From Lachnospiraceae bacterium (GTDB lineage Bacteria > Bacillota > Clostridia > Lachnospirales > Lachnospiraceae): a DNA stretch of 64,000 bases. Location: assembly GCA_910575605.1 (NCBI GenBank), contig CAJTEW010000011.1:46857-110856 (forward strand). The letters run 5' to 3'. Positions 9,238 through 17,821 of the stretch are shown here, piece by piece. The notes under the pieces are model-generated. The model worked only from the letters and a program-made list of their open reading frames with translations. It was not told the origin of the DNA and searched no databases. The position numbers and the translations under genes were made by a program. Within the stretch, counting starts at the first letter, position 1. Each line of letters begins with the position of its first letter.

Positions 9238-9971
9238 ACAAGATATATATTGTAGGAATTGGGCCGGGAGCTTATGAGGAAATGACCATACGGGCGGCGG
9301 CAGTTTTAAAGGAGTGCGAAGTCATTGTTGGATATACGGTGTATACAAAGCTTTTAGAGCAGTATTTTCCAGGAAAAGAATATAAGACTACTCCTATGAG
9401 GCAGGAAATTACCAGGTGCCGGACAGCTTTTGAGGAGGCGTTAAAGGGACGGAAAACAGCGGTTGTGTGCAGCGGGGATGCCGGTATCTACGGAATGGCA
9501 GGTCTGATGTACGAGCTTTCCGGTGAATATCCGCAGGTGGAGCTTGAGGTGGTTCCAGGAGTTACGGCAGGGCTGTCAGGAGCAGCTCTTTTAGGAGCTC
9601 CTCTTGGACATGATTGCTGCTTTATAAGCCTAAGCGACCTACTGACGCCGTGGGAAGTGATAGAAAACAGGCTTAGGAGGGCAGCGCAGGCCGATTTTGC
9701 CCTTGTTCTTTATAATCCCTCCAGCAGAAAGAGGCGGGATTATCTGAAGAAAGCGTGCGAGATTCTTCTTGAATTTAAAAGTAAAGATACCATATGCGGG
9801 ATAGCAAAAAATATTGGAAGAGAAGGAGAAAGTCTTAAGATTATTACACTTGGCGAGCTTAGAAAAATAGAGACGGATATGTTTTCTACTATATTTATTG
9901 GAAATAAGGAAACAAAAGAAAGTTTCGGAAAAATGGTTACACCTCGAGGATATAAATTGGGGACGGGGTAA
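9219..9971 (+). CDS. cbiH: Cobalt-precorrin-3 C17-methyltransferase CbiH
   Basis: Methylates C17 and contracts the ring. 250 residues if ATG 9219 is used; TTG 9234 is an alternative start giving the usual MNKIYIVGIGPG terminus. Family marks: YIVGIGPGAYEEMTIRA, VVCSGDAGIYGMAGL, VPGVTAGLSGAALLGAPLGHD, and FALVLYNPSSRKR. The last four codons (Leu-Gly-Thr-Gly) and the stop codon lie inside an inverted-repeat element that begins at 9957, so the C-terminus was supplied or rewritten by the insertion of that repeat. Confidence 0.94.
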   Translation: MECEFLNKIYIVGIGPGAYEEMTIRAAAVLKECEVIVGYTVYTKLLEQYFPGKEYKTTPMRQEITRCRTAFEEALKGRKTAVVCSGDAGIYGMAGLMYELSGEYPQVELEVVPGVTAGLSGAALLGAPLGHDCCFISLSDLLTPWEVIENRLRRAAQADFALVLYNPSSRKRRDYLKKACEILLEFKSKDTICGIAKNIGREGESLKIITLGELRKIETDMFSTIFIGNKETKESFGKMVTPRGYKLGTG

Positions 9972-10077
9972 AATGAAAAATACTCCGTCCCCAATTCAAA
10001 AAAGGGTGTCCCCATATATAGGGGACAGGGTAAATTCAATCTGGGACGGAGTATTTTTCATTTTACCCCGTCCCCAA
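9957..10077. repeat. REP-like long hairpin element with GGGGACGG ends
   Basis: A 121-base element made of two 36-base arms (9957-9992 and 10042-10077) that are inverted complements with one mismatch. The arm edge reads TTGGGGACGGGGTAAAATGA. Between them lies a smaller hairpin, TGTCCCC (10007-10013) with GGGGACA (10021-10027). GGGGACGG/CCGTCCCC-type palindromes are familiar as dispersed REP-like repeats in Firmicutes, often linked to Y1 (RAYT) transposases; that assignment is from family knowledge. It sits inside the cobalamin operon, covers the end of cbiH, and leaves cbiJET with its own ribosome site (AGGGGAGAG). Confidence 0.85.
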
Positions 10078-10099
10078 ATACAAATAGGGGAGAGACTGT

Positions 10100-12100
10100 A
10101 TGAGCGAGAAGAAGGTTATCATATTTGGAGGGACAACAGAGGGACGCAGGCTTACGGAATATGTATCGGATGCAGGGATCTCTGCCCATGTCTGTACAGC
10201 GACGCAGTACGGGGAGAATCTGCTTCCTTTGGGGGAACAGATTACAGTATCCCATGAGCGGATGGGATGTGACAAGATGTGTGGGCTCATAAGGAGTCTC
10301 AGGCCGCTCTATGTCATTGACGCGACCCATCCTTATGCAAAGGAAGTGACGGAGAATGTAAGGGCCGCCTGTGATATATGTTCTGTGAAATATCTCCGTC
10401 TCGTGAGAGAAAGAGGAGAGGAATTCCAGGACGTTATTTTTGTAGAAAGTACGGAGGAAGCAGCAGGGCTTTTGAGGGAGATACCGGGAAATGTTCTTGT
10501 GACAACCGGAAGCAGGGAGCTTGAGAGATATACAGTTCTGGATGATTATAAAGAGCGTATCTATGCAAGGATTCTGCCTGCAGAAGAATCAATTATAAAG
10601 TGTGAAAAACTAGGCATCAGGGGAAGGCATTTAATCTGTATGCAGGGGCCCTTTTCTACGGAACTGAATACTGCACTTATCAGGGAATATGACATTGCCT
10701 GTATGGTGACAAAAGATTCCGGCGCTGCCGGAGGAGTTCCCCAGAAGTATGAGGCTGCGAAGGCGGCGGGGATTAAGCTGATTGTTATTGGAAGGCCGAA
10801 GGAAGAGGGATTTACCTGTCAGGAAATTATCAGGATACTTGAGGATGAGCCAGGACTCTGCCACAGAAGGAAACGGAAGGTAATACTTGCAGGGATTGGC
10901 CCGGGCGATTTTGGATTTCTTACAAAACAGGCCCGGGCGGCCATTAAGAAGGCAGACTTAATTATAGGTGCAAAGCGGATGACAGATGCGGTGGCAGAAA
11001 GAGGACAGGAGGTATATACAGCCTATAAGCCAGAGGAGATTGTAGCATACATAAAGGAACACCCGGAGTACAGCCGCATTGTGGCTGCATTTTCCGGGGA
11101 TACAGGTTTTTATAGTGGTGCGGGGAAGCTTTTGAAGCTTCTTGAGGAAGAACCAGATATGGAACCAGAGTGTATGCCGGGAATTTCCTCGGTTTCCTGT
11201 TTTTGTGCAAGGCTTGGCATAAGCTGGGAGGATGCGGCATTTTTAAGTGTTCACGGAAGAAAGGGAAACCCTTTGTCTGTTATAAGGGGGCATGAAAAGA
11301 CGTTTGTTCTTACAGGCTCTTCTCAGGATGTACGAGAAATCTGTTTGTCTATGACAGAGGCAGACATGGGGGCTTTGCCGGTGTGTATCGGTGTAAACCT
11401 GTCCTATGAAAATGAACAGATTTTTCGGGGAACTGCAAAGGAATATACAAGATATGACGGCGGGAAGCTTTCGATACTTTATATCTATAATCCCTTAGGC
11501 AGGAATTCTTTGACAGTACAGGGACTTCCAGATTCTTCCTTCCTGCGCGGAAATGTGCCTATGACAAAGGAGGAGGTCAGATGTGTTTGTATCTCAAAGC
11601 TTCGGATATGCAAAAATTCTGTGATTTATGACGTAGGAGCAGGGACGGGCTCTGTTTCCGTAGAGGCAGCTTTAAAAGCACCCGCTGGCTGTGTGTATGC
11701 CATAGAAAAAAATGAAGAGGCGGCAGGCCTTATCAGAGAAAACAGCCGCAGGCTGGGGACAGATAATCTTACAGTGATTAAGGGAGAAGCTCCGGAGATA
11801 TTTAGAGACCTGCCTGTGCCGGACTGTGTATTTATCGGAGGAAGCGGGGGCTGTTTAAGGGATATTTTAGGAGCAGTAATTCAGAAAAACTTTAGGGTGC
11901 GTATTGTCATAAGCGCCATTACCCTTGAGACTCTTACAGAGGCAGCAAAGATATGTAAAAGTATAAAAAAAAAGGAGGAAGAAATTCTGCAGCTTACAGT
12001 GGCAAAGGCAAGGCTGGCTGGGAAGTACCATATGATGACAGGACAGAATCCGGTTTATATTATCAGCTTTACCTGTGACGAAGAGGAGAAAGGAAAATGA
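10100..12100 (+). CDS. cbiJET: CbiJ-CbiE-CbiT three-domain fusion: precorrin-6A reductase and C5/C15 methyltransferase
   Basis: 666 residues in one frame. Residues 1-~255 are CbiJ/CobK, the cobalt-precorrin-6A reductase (KVIIFGGTTEGRRLTEY, VIDATHPYAKEVTENV, KDSGAAGGVPQKYEAA). Residues ~260-470 are CbiE, the C5-methyltransferase (VILAGIGPGDFGFLT, AFSGDTGFYSGAGKLL, PGISSVSCFCARLG). Residues ~475-666 are CbiT, the C15-methyltransferase and C12 decarboxylase (GLPDSSFLRGNVPMTKEEVR, YDVGAGTGSVSVEAAL, FIGGSGG). CbiE-CbiT fusions equal CobL and are common; adding CbiJ in front is less so. The stop overlaps cbiA by four bases. Confidence 0.95.
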   Translation: MSEKKVIIFGGTTEGRRLTEYVSDAGISAHVCTATQYGENLLPLGEQITVSHERMGCDKMCGLIRSLRPLYVIDATHPYAKEVTENVRAACDICSVKYLRLVRERGEEFQDVIFVESTEEAAGLLREIPGNVLVTTGSRELERYTVLDDYKERIYARILPAEESIIKCEKLGIRGRHLICMQGPFSTELNTALIREYDIACMVTKDSGAAGGVPQKYEAAKAAGIKLIVIGRPKEEGFTCQEIIRILEDEPGLCHRRKRKVILAGIGPGDFGFLTKQARAAIKKADLIIGAKRMTDAVAERGQEVYTAYKPEEIVAYIKEHPEYSRIVAAFSGDTGFYSGAGKLLKLLEEEPDMEPECMPGISSVSCFCARLGISWEDAAFLSVHGRKGNPLSVIRGHEKTFVLTGSSQDVREICLSMTEADMGALPVCIGVNLSYENEQIFRGTAKEYTRYDGGKLSILYIYNPLGRNSLTVQGLPDSSFLRGNVPMTKEEVRCVCISKLRICKNSVIYDVGAGTGSVSVEAALKAPAGCVYAIEKNEEAAGLIRENSRRLGTDNLTVIKGEAPEIFRDLPVPDCVFIGGSGGCLRDILGAVIQKNFRVRIVISAITLETLTEAAKICKSIKKKEEEILQLTVAKARLAGKYHMMTGQNPVYIISFTCDEEEKGK

Positions 12101-13473
12101 GACTTCCAAGATTGATGATTACTGCGCCCTCAAGCGGCGCAGGAAAAACTATGGTTTGCTGCGGGCTTTTAAAATGTCTGAAGGACAGAAGGATGAAGGT
12201 TACGGCTTTTAAGTGCGGGCCGGACTATATTGATCCTATGTTTCATAAAGAGGTGCTGGGGATAGACAGCTATAATCTGGATACATTTCTATGCACAAGA
12301 GAAAACACCCGAAAAATATTTGCCCGCCATGCAGGCCAATCGGAGATTGCTGTGCTGGAGGGGGTAATGGGATATTATGACGGTATCGGCGGAAGTGTGA
12401 CAGATGCCAGCGCCTATGATATTGCAGGTGTGACGGACACACCAGCCGTCCTGCTGATTGACGGACGGGGGACGAGCCTTTCTATTGTGCCGTATATCCA
12501 GGGATTCCTTTCATTTAGGGAGAAGGAGGCGCCGGGGAGTTATATCGGAGGTGTGGTACTGAACCATGTATCGCCAGGACATTATATGAGGCTTAAGGAG
12601 ATAATTGAGCGGGAAACTTTAGTAAAGGTATACGGATATGTTCCTGAGATGAAAGCCCTTTCTTTTGAAAGCAGACATCTAGGACTTAAGAAGCCGTCAG
12701 AAATAGAAGATTTTAAAGATAAAATGCGGCTATTGGGACAACAGCTTGAGAAGACGCTGGATATTGACGGACTTATCTGTCTGGCAGAATCAGCACCTGA
12801 CACGGCTGATTATACACCGGAACAGCCTGTGAAAAAATATAAGGCCCGTATCGGCCTTGCCTGGGACGAGGCATTCTGTTTTATGTATCAGGATAATCTG
12901 GAGGTTCTCAAATCAATGGGGGCAGAGATTGTAACCTTTTCTCCCCTCCATAATATAAAGCTTCCGGAAAATATTGAGGGGCTGATTTTGTGCGGAGGTT
13001 ACCCAGAGCTTTATGCACAGCAGCTAGAAGCTAATTATCTGATGCGCAAAGCAGTAAAAAAAGCTTTGGAACAAGGAATTCCATGCATTGCAGAATGTGG
13101 GGGCTTTATGTATCTGCAGGAGGCGGTTGAGGACAGGGAAGGCTTTTTAAAGGAGGCTGTGGGTGCCCTTAAGGGGAAATGTTTTCACGGAGGATCTCTT
13201 AAAAGATTTGGTTATATTATACTGGAAGGAGGTCTTGTATTCGGACATGACGTAGGAAATATTTCTGCCCACGAGTTCCATTACTATGATTCAGATAACT
13301 GTGGGAACGCATTTACAGCAAAAAAGCCATTGTCAGAAAGAAGCTGGGAGTGTATGATAAGCACAGATACATTGCTGGCAGGATTTCCCCATATTCATTA
13401 TGCAGGAAACCCAAAGGTAGCAGAAGCCTTTCTTGAGGCATGTGAGAGTTATTGTGAGCGGAGTAAACAGTGA
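12097..13473 (+). CDS. cbiA: Cobyrinic acid a,c-diamide synthase
   Basis: ATP- and glutamine-dependent amidation of the a and c side chains. 458 residues. The N-terminal P-loop reads TAPSSGAGKTMVCCGL, followed by FKCGPDYIDPMFH and the LEGVMGYYDG block. The C-terminal class I glutaminase domain has GLILCGGYPELYA and the nucleophile Cys in IAECGGFMYL, and a His in HEFHYYDSD. Coupled to cbiJET by the ATGA overlap; cobT follows 16 bases downstream. Confidence 0.97.
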   Translation: MRLPRLMITAPSSGAGKTMVCCGLLKCLKDRRMKVTAFKCGPDYIDPMFHKEVLGIDSYNLDTFLCTRENTRKIFARHAGQSEIAVLEGVMGYYDGIGGSVTDASAYDIAGVTDTPAVLLIDGRGTSLSIVPYIQGFLSFREKEAPGSYIGGVVLNHVSPGHYMRLKEIIERETLVKVYGYVPEMKALSFESRHLGLKKPSEIEDFKDKMRLLGQQLEKTLDIDGLICLAESAPDTADYTPEQPVKKYKARIGLAWDEAFCFMYQDNLEVLKSMGAEIVTFSPLHNIKLPENIEGLILCGGYPELYAQQLEANYLMRKAVKKALEQGIPCIAECGGFMYLQEAVEDREGFLKEAVGALKGKCFHGGSLKRFGYIILEGGLVFGHDVGNISAHEFHYYDSDNCGNAFTAKKPLSERSWECMISTDTLLAGFPHIHYAGNPKVAEAFLEACESYCERSKQ

Positions 13474-13489
13474 GAAAAGGAGAAGATAA

Positions 13490-14545
13490 ATGACACTAGA
13501 TGAAATACTGGATAATATAGAATCTCTTGATATAGATGCAATGGAGCAGGCGCAGAGAAGATGGAATTCTATTGCAAAGCCTCTACACGGTCTGGGAAGG
13601 CTGGAGGAGCACATTATCAGGATAGCCGGAATTAGTAAAGATGCTAAGGTACATATTGAGAAGAAAGCGCTGATTGTAATGTGCGCAGATAACGGAGTGG
13701 TGGAGGAAGGTGTTACACAGACAGGGCAGGAGGTTACTGCTGTTGTTGCGGAGAACTTCCTTACCGGCAATACCAGTGCAGCTATTATGAGCAGGCGGGC
13801 CGGGGCGGAGATTTTTCCGATTGATATCGGGATGGCGAGGAAAACAAAGATTCCTGACTACAAGGTGGCATACGGCACCAAAAATATGGCAAAAGGACCG
13901 GCTATGACAAGAGAAGAGGCTGTACAGGCAATTATGACAGGAATCAGGCTGGTAAAGGAAAAAAAGGAAGAAGGCTTTCAGGTTATTGCAACAGGAGAGA
14001 TGGGAATCGGAAATACGACCACCAGCAGCGCCGTGTCCACTCTGCTTCTTGGGGAGATGCCGGAGAGGATGACCGGACGGGGAGCAGGACTTACGAGTGA
14101 AGGGCTGGAGCATAAGGTAAGCGTGATTAAACGAGCCATTGAGAGAAACCGTCCGGTTGCGGCTGATACGCTGGATGTGCTGGCGAAGGTGGGAGGCTTT
14201 GATATTGCCGGTCTTACAGGAGTATTTTTAGGAGGAGCCTATTACAGGCTTCCTGTAGTGATTGACGGCTTTATCTCGGCTGCGGCTGCTCTTGCAGCAT
14301 ACAAGCTTTGTCCTTTTACCAAAGAATATATGTTTGCCGCCCATGTGTCAGGGGAGCCGGGAATGAAGATTATTTTGGATGAACTTGGTATGGAAGCAGT
14401 TCTTAGTGCGGATATGTGCCTCGGCGAAGGAACAGGTGCGCTGGCCTATCTGCCAGTGCTTGATATGGCGGCAGAGGTTTATGATAAAATGAGTACATTT
14501 TCTGATAATAATATAGAGGATTATGAGGAGCTTGGTGACAGATAA
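13490..14545 (+). CDS. cobT: Nicotinate-nucleotide--dimethylbenzimidazole phosphoribosyltransferase
   Basis: Makes alpha-ribazole phosphate from a benzimidazole base and nicotinate mononucleotide for the lower ligand. 351 residues. Marks: QRRWNSIAKPLHGLGRLE at the N-terminus, ALIVMCADNGVVEEGVTQTG, GEMGIGNTTTSSAV, and the catalytic Glu in CLGEGTGALAY near residue 317. No bluB or bza gene is in the window, so the base must come from elsewhere. Ribosome site AAAGGAGAA. Its stop codon overlaps the cobU start by one base (TAATG). Confidence 0.97.
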   Translation: MTLDEILDNIESLDIDAMEQAQRRWNSIAKPLHGLGRLEEHIIRIAGISKDAKVHIEKKALIVMCADNGVVEEGVTQTGQEVTAVVAENFLTGNTSAAIMSRRAGAEIFPIDIGMARKTKIPDYKVAYGTKNMAKGPAMTREEAVQAIMTGIRLVKEKKEEGFQVIATGEMGIGNTTTSSAVSTLLLGEMPERMTGRGAGLTSEGLEHKVSVIKRAIERNRPVAADTLDVLAKVGGFDIAGLTGVFLGGAYYRLPVVIDGFISAAAALAAYKLCPFTKEYMFAAHVSGEPGMKIILDELGMEAVLSADMCLGEGTGALAYLPVLDMAAEVYDKMSTFSDNNIEDYEELGDR

Positions 14546-15117
14546 TGGTGCATCTTATAACAGGTGGAAGCGGAAGTGGAAAATCTGCATATGCAGAGGA
14601 AGAAATCGTGCGCTGCAGGAAACATATCCTGGAGGACTCCGGCATATTTTCCCCCTTTCTCTATGTGGCAACAATGATTCCAAGGGGGAGAGAGGCAGAG
14701 AAAAAAATCAGGCGGCATCGGGAACAGCGTATGGATGAGGGATTTCTTACTCTGGAAAAGTATACGCAGCTTTCCGGGCTTGAGATTCCTTCGAATGCCG
14801 GGATTCTGCTGGAATGTGTATCGAATCTTGCAGCTAACGAGTTCTATGAAAGGAATCGAGATTTTGAAGGAGCCTTTGAAGCAGTTGTTTCAGGTATCCA
14901 AAGTATTTCCGGTAAGACTGAACATCTTGTGATTGTGACAAATGAGGTTTTTTCGGATATTAACGGCTATAGTCAGGAAACGCAAGAGTACAGAAGGCTT
15001 CTTGGAAAGATTAACTGTGCCCTTGCGCGTATGGCGGACAAGGTGACAGAAGTAGTGTATGGAATACCAGTAGTATATAAGGATGAGAGAAAAGATGGCG
15101 GGACGTTTATGGAATAG
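14545..15117 (+). CDS. cobU: Adenosylcobinamide kinase / adenosylcobinamide-phosphate guanylyltransferase
   Basis: Phosphorylates adenosylcobinamide and transfers GMP to give adenosylcobinamide-GDP. 190 residues, usual length. The P-loop is LITGGSGSGKSAYAEE; IRRHREQRMDEGF holds the active-site His region, followed by LLECVSNLAANEFYE, and VTNEVFSDINGYSQETQEYR near the C-terminus is the CobU hallmark. It overlaps the start of cobS. Confidence 0.95.
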   Translation: MVHLITGGSGSGKSAYAEEEIVRCRKHILEDSGIFSPFLYVATMIPRGREAEKKIRRHREQRMDEGFLTLEKYTQLSGLEIPSNAGILLECVSNLAANEFYERNRDFEGAFEAVVSGIQSISGKTEHLVIVTNEVFSDINGYSQETQEYRRLLGKINCALARMADKVTEVVYGIPVVYKDERKDGGTFME

Positions 15118-15898
15118 CTTTAAAATTGCATTTACTATGTATAGCAGAATTCCTGTGCCAGAGGCGCAGTGGACGGAGGAAAATACATCGTATACTATGT
15201 GTTTTTTTCCGTTTATAGGCGCTGTAATAGGAGCGGTTACCTGGGGCTTATTTCTTTTAAAGGAATACCTTTTGGGTCGGGGATTTGTTTTTGGAGATTT
15301 CTTTTTCACGGTTCTTATGGTTCTCGTTCCGATTTTCATTACTGGAGGAATCCATCTGGATGGATTTATGGATACACAGGATGCGCTGGGCTCCTGGCAG
15401 CCGAAGGAAAAGCGGCTTGAGATATTAAAGGACTCCCATGCAGGATCTTTTGCAGTTCTGTCCTGCGGGGTGTATCTGCTTGCATACATAGGAGTTTATT
15501 CGGCTCTTACAGCATACAGTGTGAGGGTGACGGCTTTAAGTTTCCTTTTGTCCCGTACATTAAGCGGTCTTTCAGTTCTCTGCTTTCCACAGGCAAGGGA
15601 GGAGGGAAAGAGTCTTACAGCATCTTTTTCGGCTCATGCGGCGAAGAATACCGGGCGGGCTGTTCTTGGAATCTATCTTGTTCTCTTGTGCTTTATAATT
15701 ATAGAGGCAGGCAGATATGCAGGAGTTTCCGTCATTCTTGCGGCAGGGCTTATGTACGGGTATTACTATAGAATGTGCATAAAGAAATTTGGCGGAATGA
15801 CCGGAGATCTGGCAGGATATTTCCTGCAGATGTGCGAGCTTTTTATGGCAGCGGCGGCTGTGGTTACAGATGTGTTTGTGAAAGGATTTGGACTATGA
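15095..15898 (+). CDS. cobS: Cobalamin synthase (adenosylcobinamide-GDP ribazoletransferase)
   Basis: Integral membrane enzyme joining adenosylcobinamide-GDP and alpha-ribazole phosphate. About 267 residues with six or more hydrophobic segments. The metal-binding block is GGIHLDGFMDTQDAL; TMYSRIPVP at the N-terminus and GGMTGDLAGYFLQMCELFM near the C-terminus are family marks. ATG 15095 sits 11 bases after AAGGA; ATG 15083 would add four residues and also overlap cobU. The stop overlaps the next start (ATGA). Confidence 0.94.
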   Translation: MAGRLWNSFKIAFTMYSRIPVPEAQWTEENTSYTMCFFPFIGAVIGAVTWGLFLLKEYLLGRGFVFGDFFFTVLMVLVPIFITGGIHLDGFMDTQDALGSWQPKEKRLEILKDSHAGSFAVLSCGVYLLAYIGVYSALTAYSVRVTALSFLLSRTLSGLSVLCFPQAREEGKSLTASFSAHAAKNTGRAVLGIYLVLLCFIIIEAGRYAGVSVILAAGLMYGYYYRMCIKKFGGMTGDLAGYFLQMCELFMAAAAVVTDVFVKGFGL

Positions 15899-16272
15899 TA
15901 TTGGTTGTTGGCGGTGCATATCAGGGGAAGCTTGTTTTTGCTAAGGAGCTTTGTCCCAAAACAGAGTGGATTGACGGAAGAGAGTGTAAAGAAGAGGAGA
16001 TATTAAGCTGCGGTGGAATTCATCATTTTCATGCATATGTTGAGAGGCAGTTAAAGGCAGGACAGCCAGTGAAACAGCTTGCCGGAAATATAGCGGATGA
16101 AAACCCGGAGATTGTGATTGTAAGTGATGAGATTGGTTATGGAATTATTCCAGTGGATGCATTCGACCGGGAATATAGGGAGACGGCCGGCCGGCTCTGT
16201 ACGGAGCTTGCGGTTTATGCGGATAAGGTGTACCGGGTGGTATGTGGAATCGGCGTTTTGCTGAAGGGATAG
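15895..16272 (+). CDS. Short, degenerate CobU-like protein
   Basis: 126 residues against ~180-190 for CobU. The N-terminus MILVVGGAYQGKLVFAKEL resembles the CobU P-loop strand but has Leu in place of the Ser/Thr after GK, and the CobU middle region with the guanylylated His context (RRHREQR in the real cobU above) is not present. The C-terminal half, VIVSDEIGYGIIPVDAFDREYRE onward, matches the CobU C-terminus closely. ATG 15895 overlaps the cobS stop by four bases. It is probably a shrunken cobU paralog that may have lost catalysis or kept only a binding or structural role. Confidence 0.8.
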   Translation: MILVVGGAYQGKLVFAKELCPKTEWIDGRECKEEEILSCGGIHHFHAYVERQLKAGQPVKQLAGNIADENPEIVIVSDEIGYGIIPVDAFDREYRETAGRLCTELAVYADKVYRVVCGIGVLLKG

Positions 16273-16290
16273 AATATGGAGAAATAAAGT

Positions 16291-16986
16291 ATGAAGATTT
16301 ATCTTATACGTCACTCTTTGACAGAAGGAAATCTTAAAAAGCGTTATGTCGGCATAACGGATGAGGATTTGAGCCAGGAAGGCGTAAAGCTTTTGGAAAG
16401 GTGTTTTGAAAAAGGCGGTTTTCCCCAGGCGGAGCGCATATATACAAGCCCTATGAAAAGATGTACTCAGACAGCAAAGCTTTGTTATCCGGGGCAGCAG
16501 ATATTTGTAATAGAGGAGTTGTCAGAGTGTGATTTCGGACTGTTCGAGAACAAAAGCTACAGGGAGCTGTCAGGCTCTTCTCAGTATCAGGAATGGGTGG
16601 ACAGCGGCGGGACAATTCCTTTTCCAGGTGGTGAGAGCAGGGAAGAGTTTAAGAAAAGAATTCTTTCAGGCTTTGAAAAAAGTGTATGGGAATGTATGAA
16701 GGCAGGGATTACTTCCGCGGCATATGTTGTCCACGGAGGAACAATCATGTGTATTATGGAGAAATATGCATTTCCGAAAAAAGGATACTATGACTATCAG
16801 ATAGAAAATGGAGAGGGATATGAGCTTATTATTGCGGACAGTATTTGCAGTGACAGTGGGTTTCCTGCTGGATTTGCTGCTGGGGGATCCGGGATTTTTA
16901 TACCATCCAGTGAGATTAATTGGTCATCTAATTACAGGGGTGGAAAAAATTATAAGAGGTTGTTTTCCGAAAACGAAAGCCGGTGA
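16291..16986 (+). CDS. cobC: Alpha-ribazole phosphatase (histidine phosphatase family), C-terminally extended
   Basis: Removes the 5' phosphate of alpha-ribazole phosphate or of adenosylcobalamin phosphate. The catalytic RHG-type motif is LIRHSLTEGN, with Arg and Glu in YTSPMKRCTQTA and LSECDFGLFENKSY, and the second His in YVVHGGTIMC. Recognisable family sequence ends around GEGYELIIAD (base ~16835). The frame then stays open for about 50 more residues of unfamiliar, Gly/Ser-rich sequence lying wholly over cbiB in another frame, so the original stop seems to have been lost. The frame has 231 residues; about 180 look authentic. Confidence 0.9.
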   Translation: MKIYLIRHSLTEGNLKKRYVGITDEDLSQEGVKLLERCFEKGGFPQAERIYTSPMKRCTQTAKLCYPGQQIFVIEELSECDFGLFENKSYRELSGSSQYQEWVDSGGTIPFPGGESREEFKKRILSGFEKSVWECMKAGITSAAYVVHGGTIMCIMEKYAFPKKGYYDYQIENGEGYELIIADSICSDSGFPAGFAAGGSGIFIPSSEINWSSNYRGGKNYKRLFSENESR

Positions 16987-17803
16987 AAGGGCCGGAGGGG
17001 GAATTCTGGTGTTTTTTGTGCTGGCAGTCAGCATGGCTGTGCCGGGTGTGCTGCTCTTTTTTACTTATCAGTATGCGTGGCAGGCGGGCCTTGCCCTTGA
17101 GACCTTTATGTGTTATCAAATATTTGCTGTAAAATCGCTTAAAACAGAAAGTGACAAGGTATATCTGGCATTAAAAACACAAGGGCTTGAGGCGGCAAGA
17201 AAAGCAGTATCCATGATTGTAGGAAGAGACACTAAAAAGCTGTCAAAAGAGGGTGTAACAAAGGCGGCAGTGGAGACAGTTGCGGAGAATACTTCAGACG
17301 GGGTGACAGCGCCTCTTTTTTATATGGTGATTGGGGGAGCGGTACTGGGATTTGGATATAAGGCTGTGAATACGATGGATTCCATGCTTGGATATAAAAA
17401 TGAAAAATATGAATATTTCGGAACTGCAGCGGCGAGGCTTGATGATGTGGTGAACTATATCCCGGCAAGGCTTACTGCATGGATTATGATTGGAGCGTCC
17501 TTCCTTGCAGGAATGGACGGGAGAAAAGCAGTCCATATTTACCTTCGAGATAAAAGGAAGCATAAGAGTCCTAATGCGGCCCAGACAGAGGCTGTTATGG
17601 CAGGTGCCCTTGGCGTGGAGCTTGCGGGAAATGCGTGGTACTTTGGAAAGCTTTACGAAAAGCCGGCTATAGGGGAGCCATCAAAAAGAATTGTTCCGGA
17701 GGATATTCGAAGGGCTCACAAGCTTTTGTATATAACGGCGGTACTGGCATTGATATTATTTTTGGCGATAAGGATTTTTGTCAGCGTAGGAATTATGAGA
17801 TAA
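16820..17803 (+). CDS. cbiB: Adenosylcobinamide-phosphate synthase CbiB
   Basis: Membrane enzyme that attaches aminopropanol phosphate to adenosylcobyric acid. 327 residues. Marks: FLLDLLLGDPGFLYHPVRLIG at the N-terminus (with the DP..HPVR block), SKEGVTKAAVETVAENTSDGV, FYMVIGGAVLGFGYKAVNTMDSM and the C-terminal PNAAQTEAVMAGALG. ATG 16820 follows GGAGAGGG; ATG 16808 is in frame and possible. Its first 167 bases overlap the open frame of cobC. cobD follows 18 bases downstream. Confidence 0.95.
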   Translation: MSLLLRTVFAVTVGFLLDLLLGDPGFLYHPVRLIGHLITGVEKIIRGCFPKTKAGERAGGGILVFFVLAVSMAVPGVLLFFTYQYAWQAGLALETFMCYQIFAVKSLKTESDKVYLALKTQGLEAARKAVSMIVGRDTKKLSKEGVTKAAVETVAENTSDGVTAPLFYMVIGGAVLGFGYKAVNTMDSMLGYKNEKYEYFGTAAARLDDVVNYIPARLTAWIMIGASFLAGMDGRKAVHIYLRDKRKHKSPNAAQTEAVMAGALGVELAGNAWYFGKLYEKPAIGEPSKRIVPEDIRRAHKLLYITAVLALILFLAIRIFVSVGIMR

Positions 17804-17821
17804 AACAGGAAGGATGCAGAC

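Noticed and set aside
9957..10077. CRISPR or tandem repeat
   Set aside because: Only one inverted pair, no regular spacers. I saw no CRISPR array or cas gene anywhere in the window.
9898..10330. Several open frames across the cbiH-cbiJ gap
   Set aside because: They arise from the inverted-repeat element and from cbiJ antisense; none has a ribosome site or family match.
16291..16835. cobC as a general phosphoglycerate mutase
   Set aside because: Histidine phosphatases are hard to tell apart, but the operon context between cobS and cbiB favours alpha-ribazole phosphatase.
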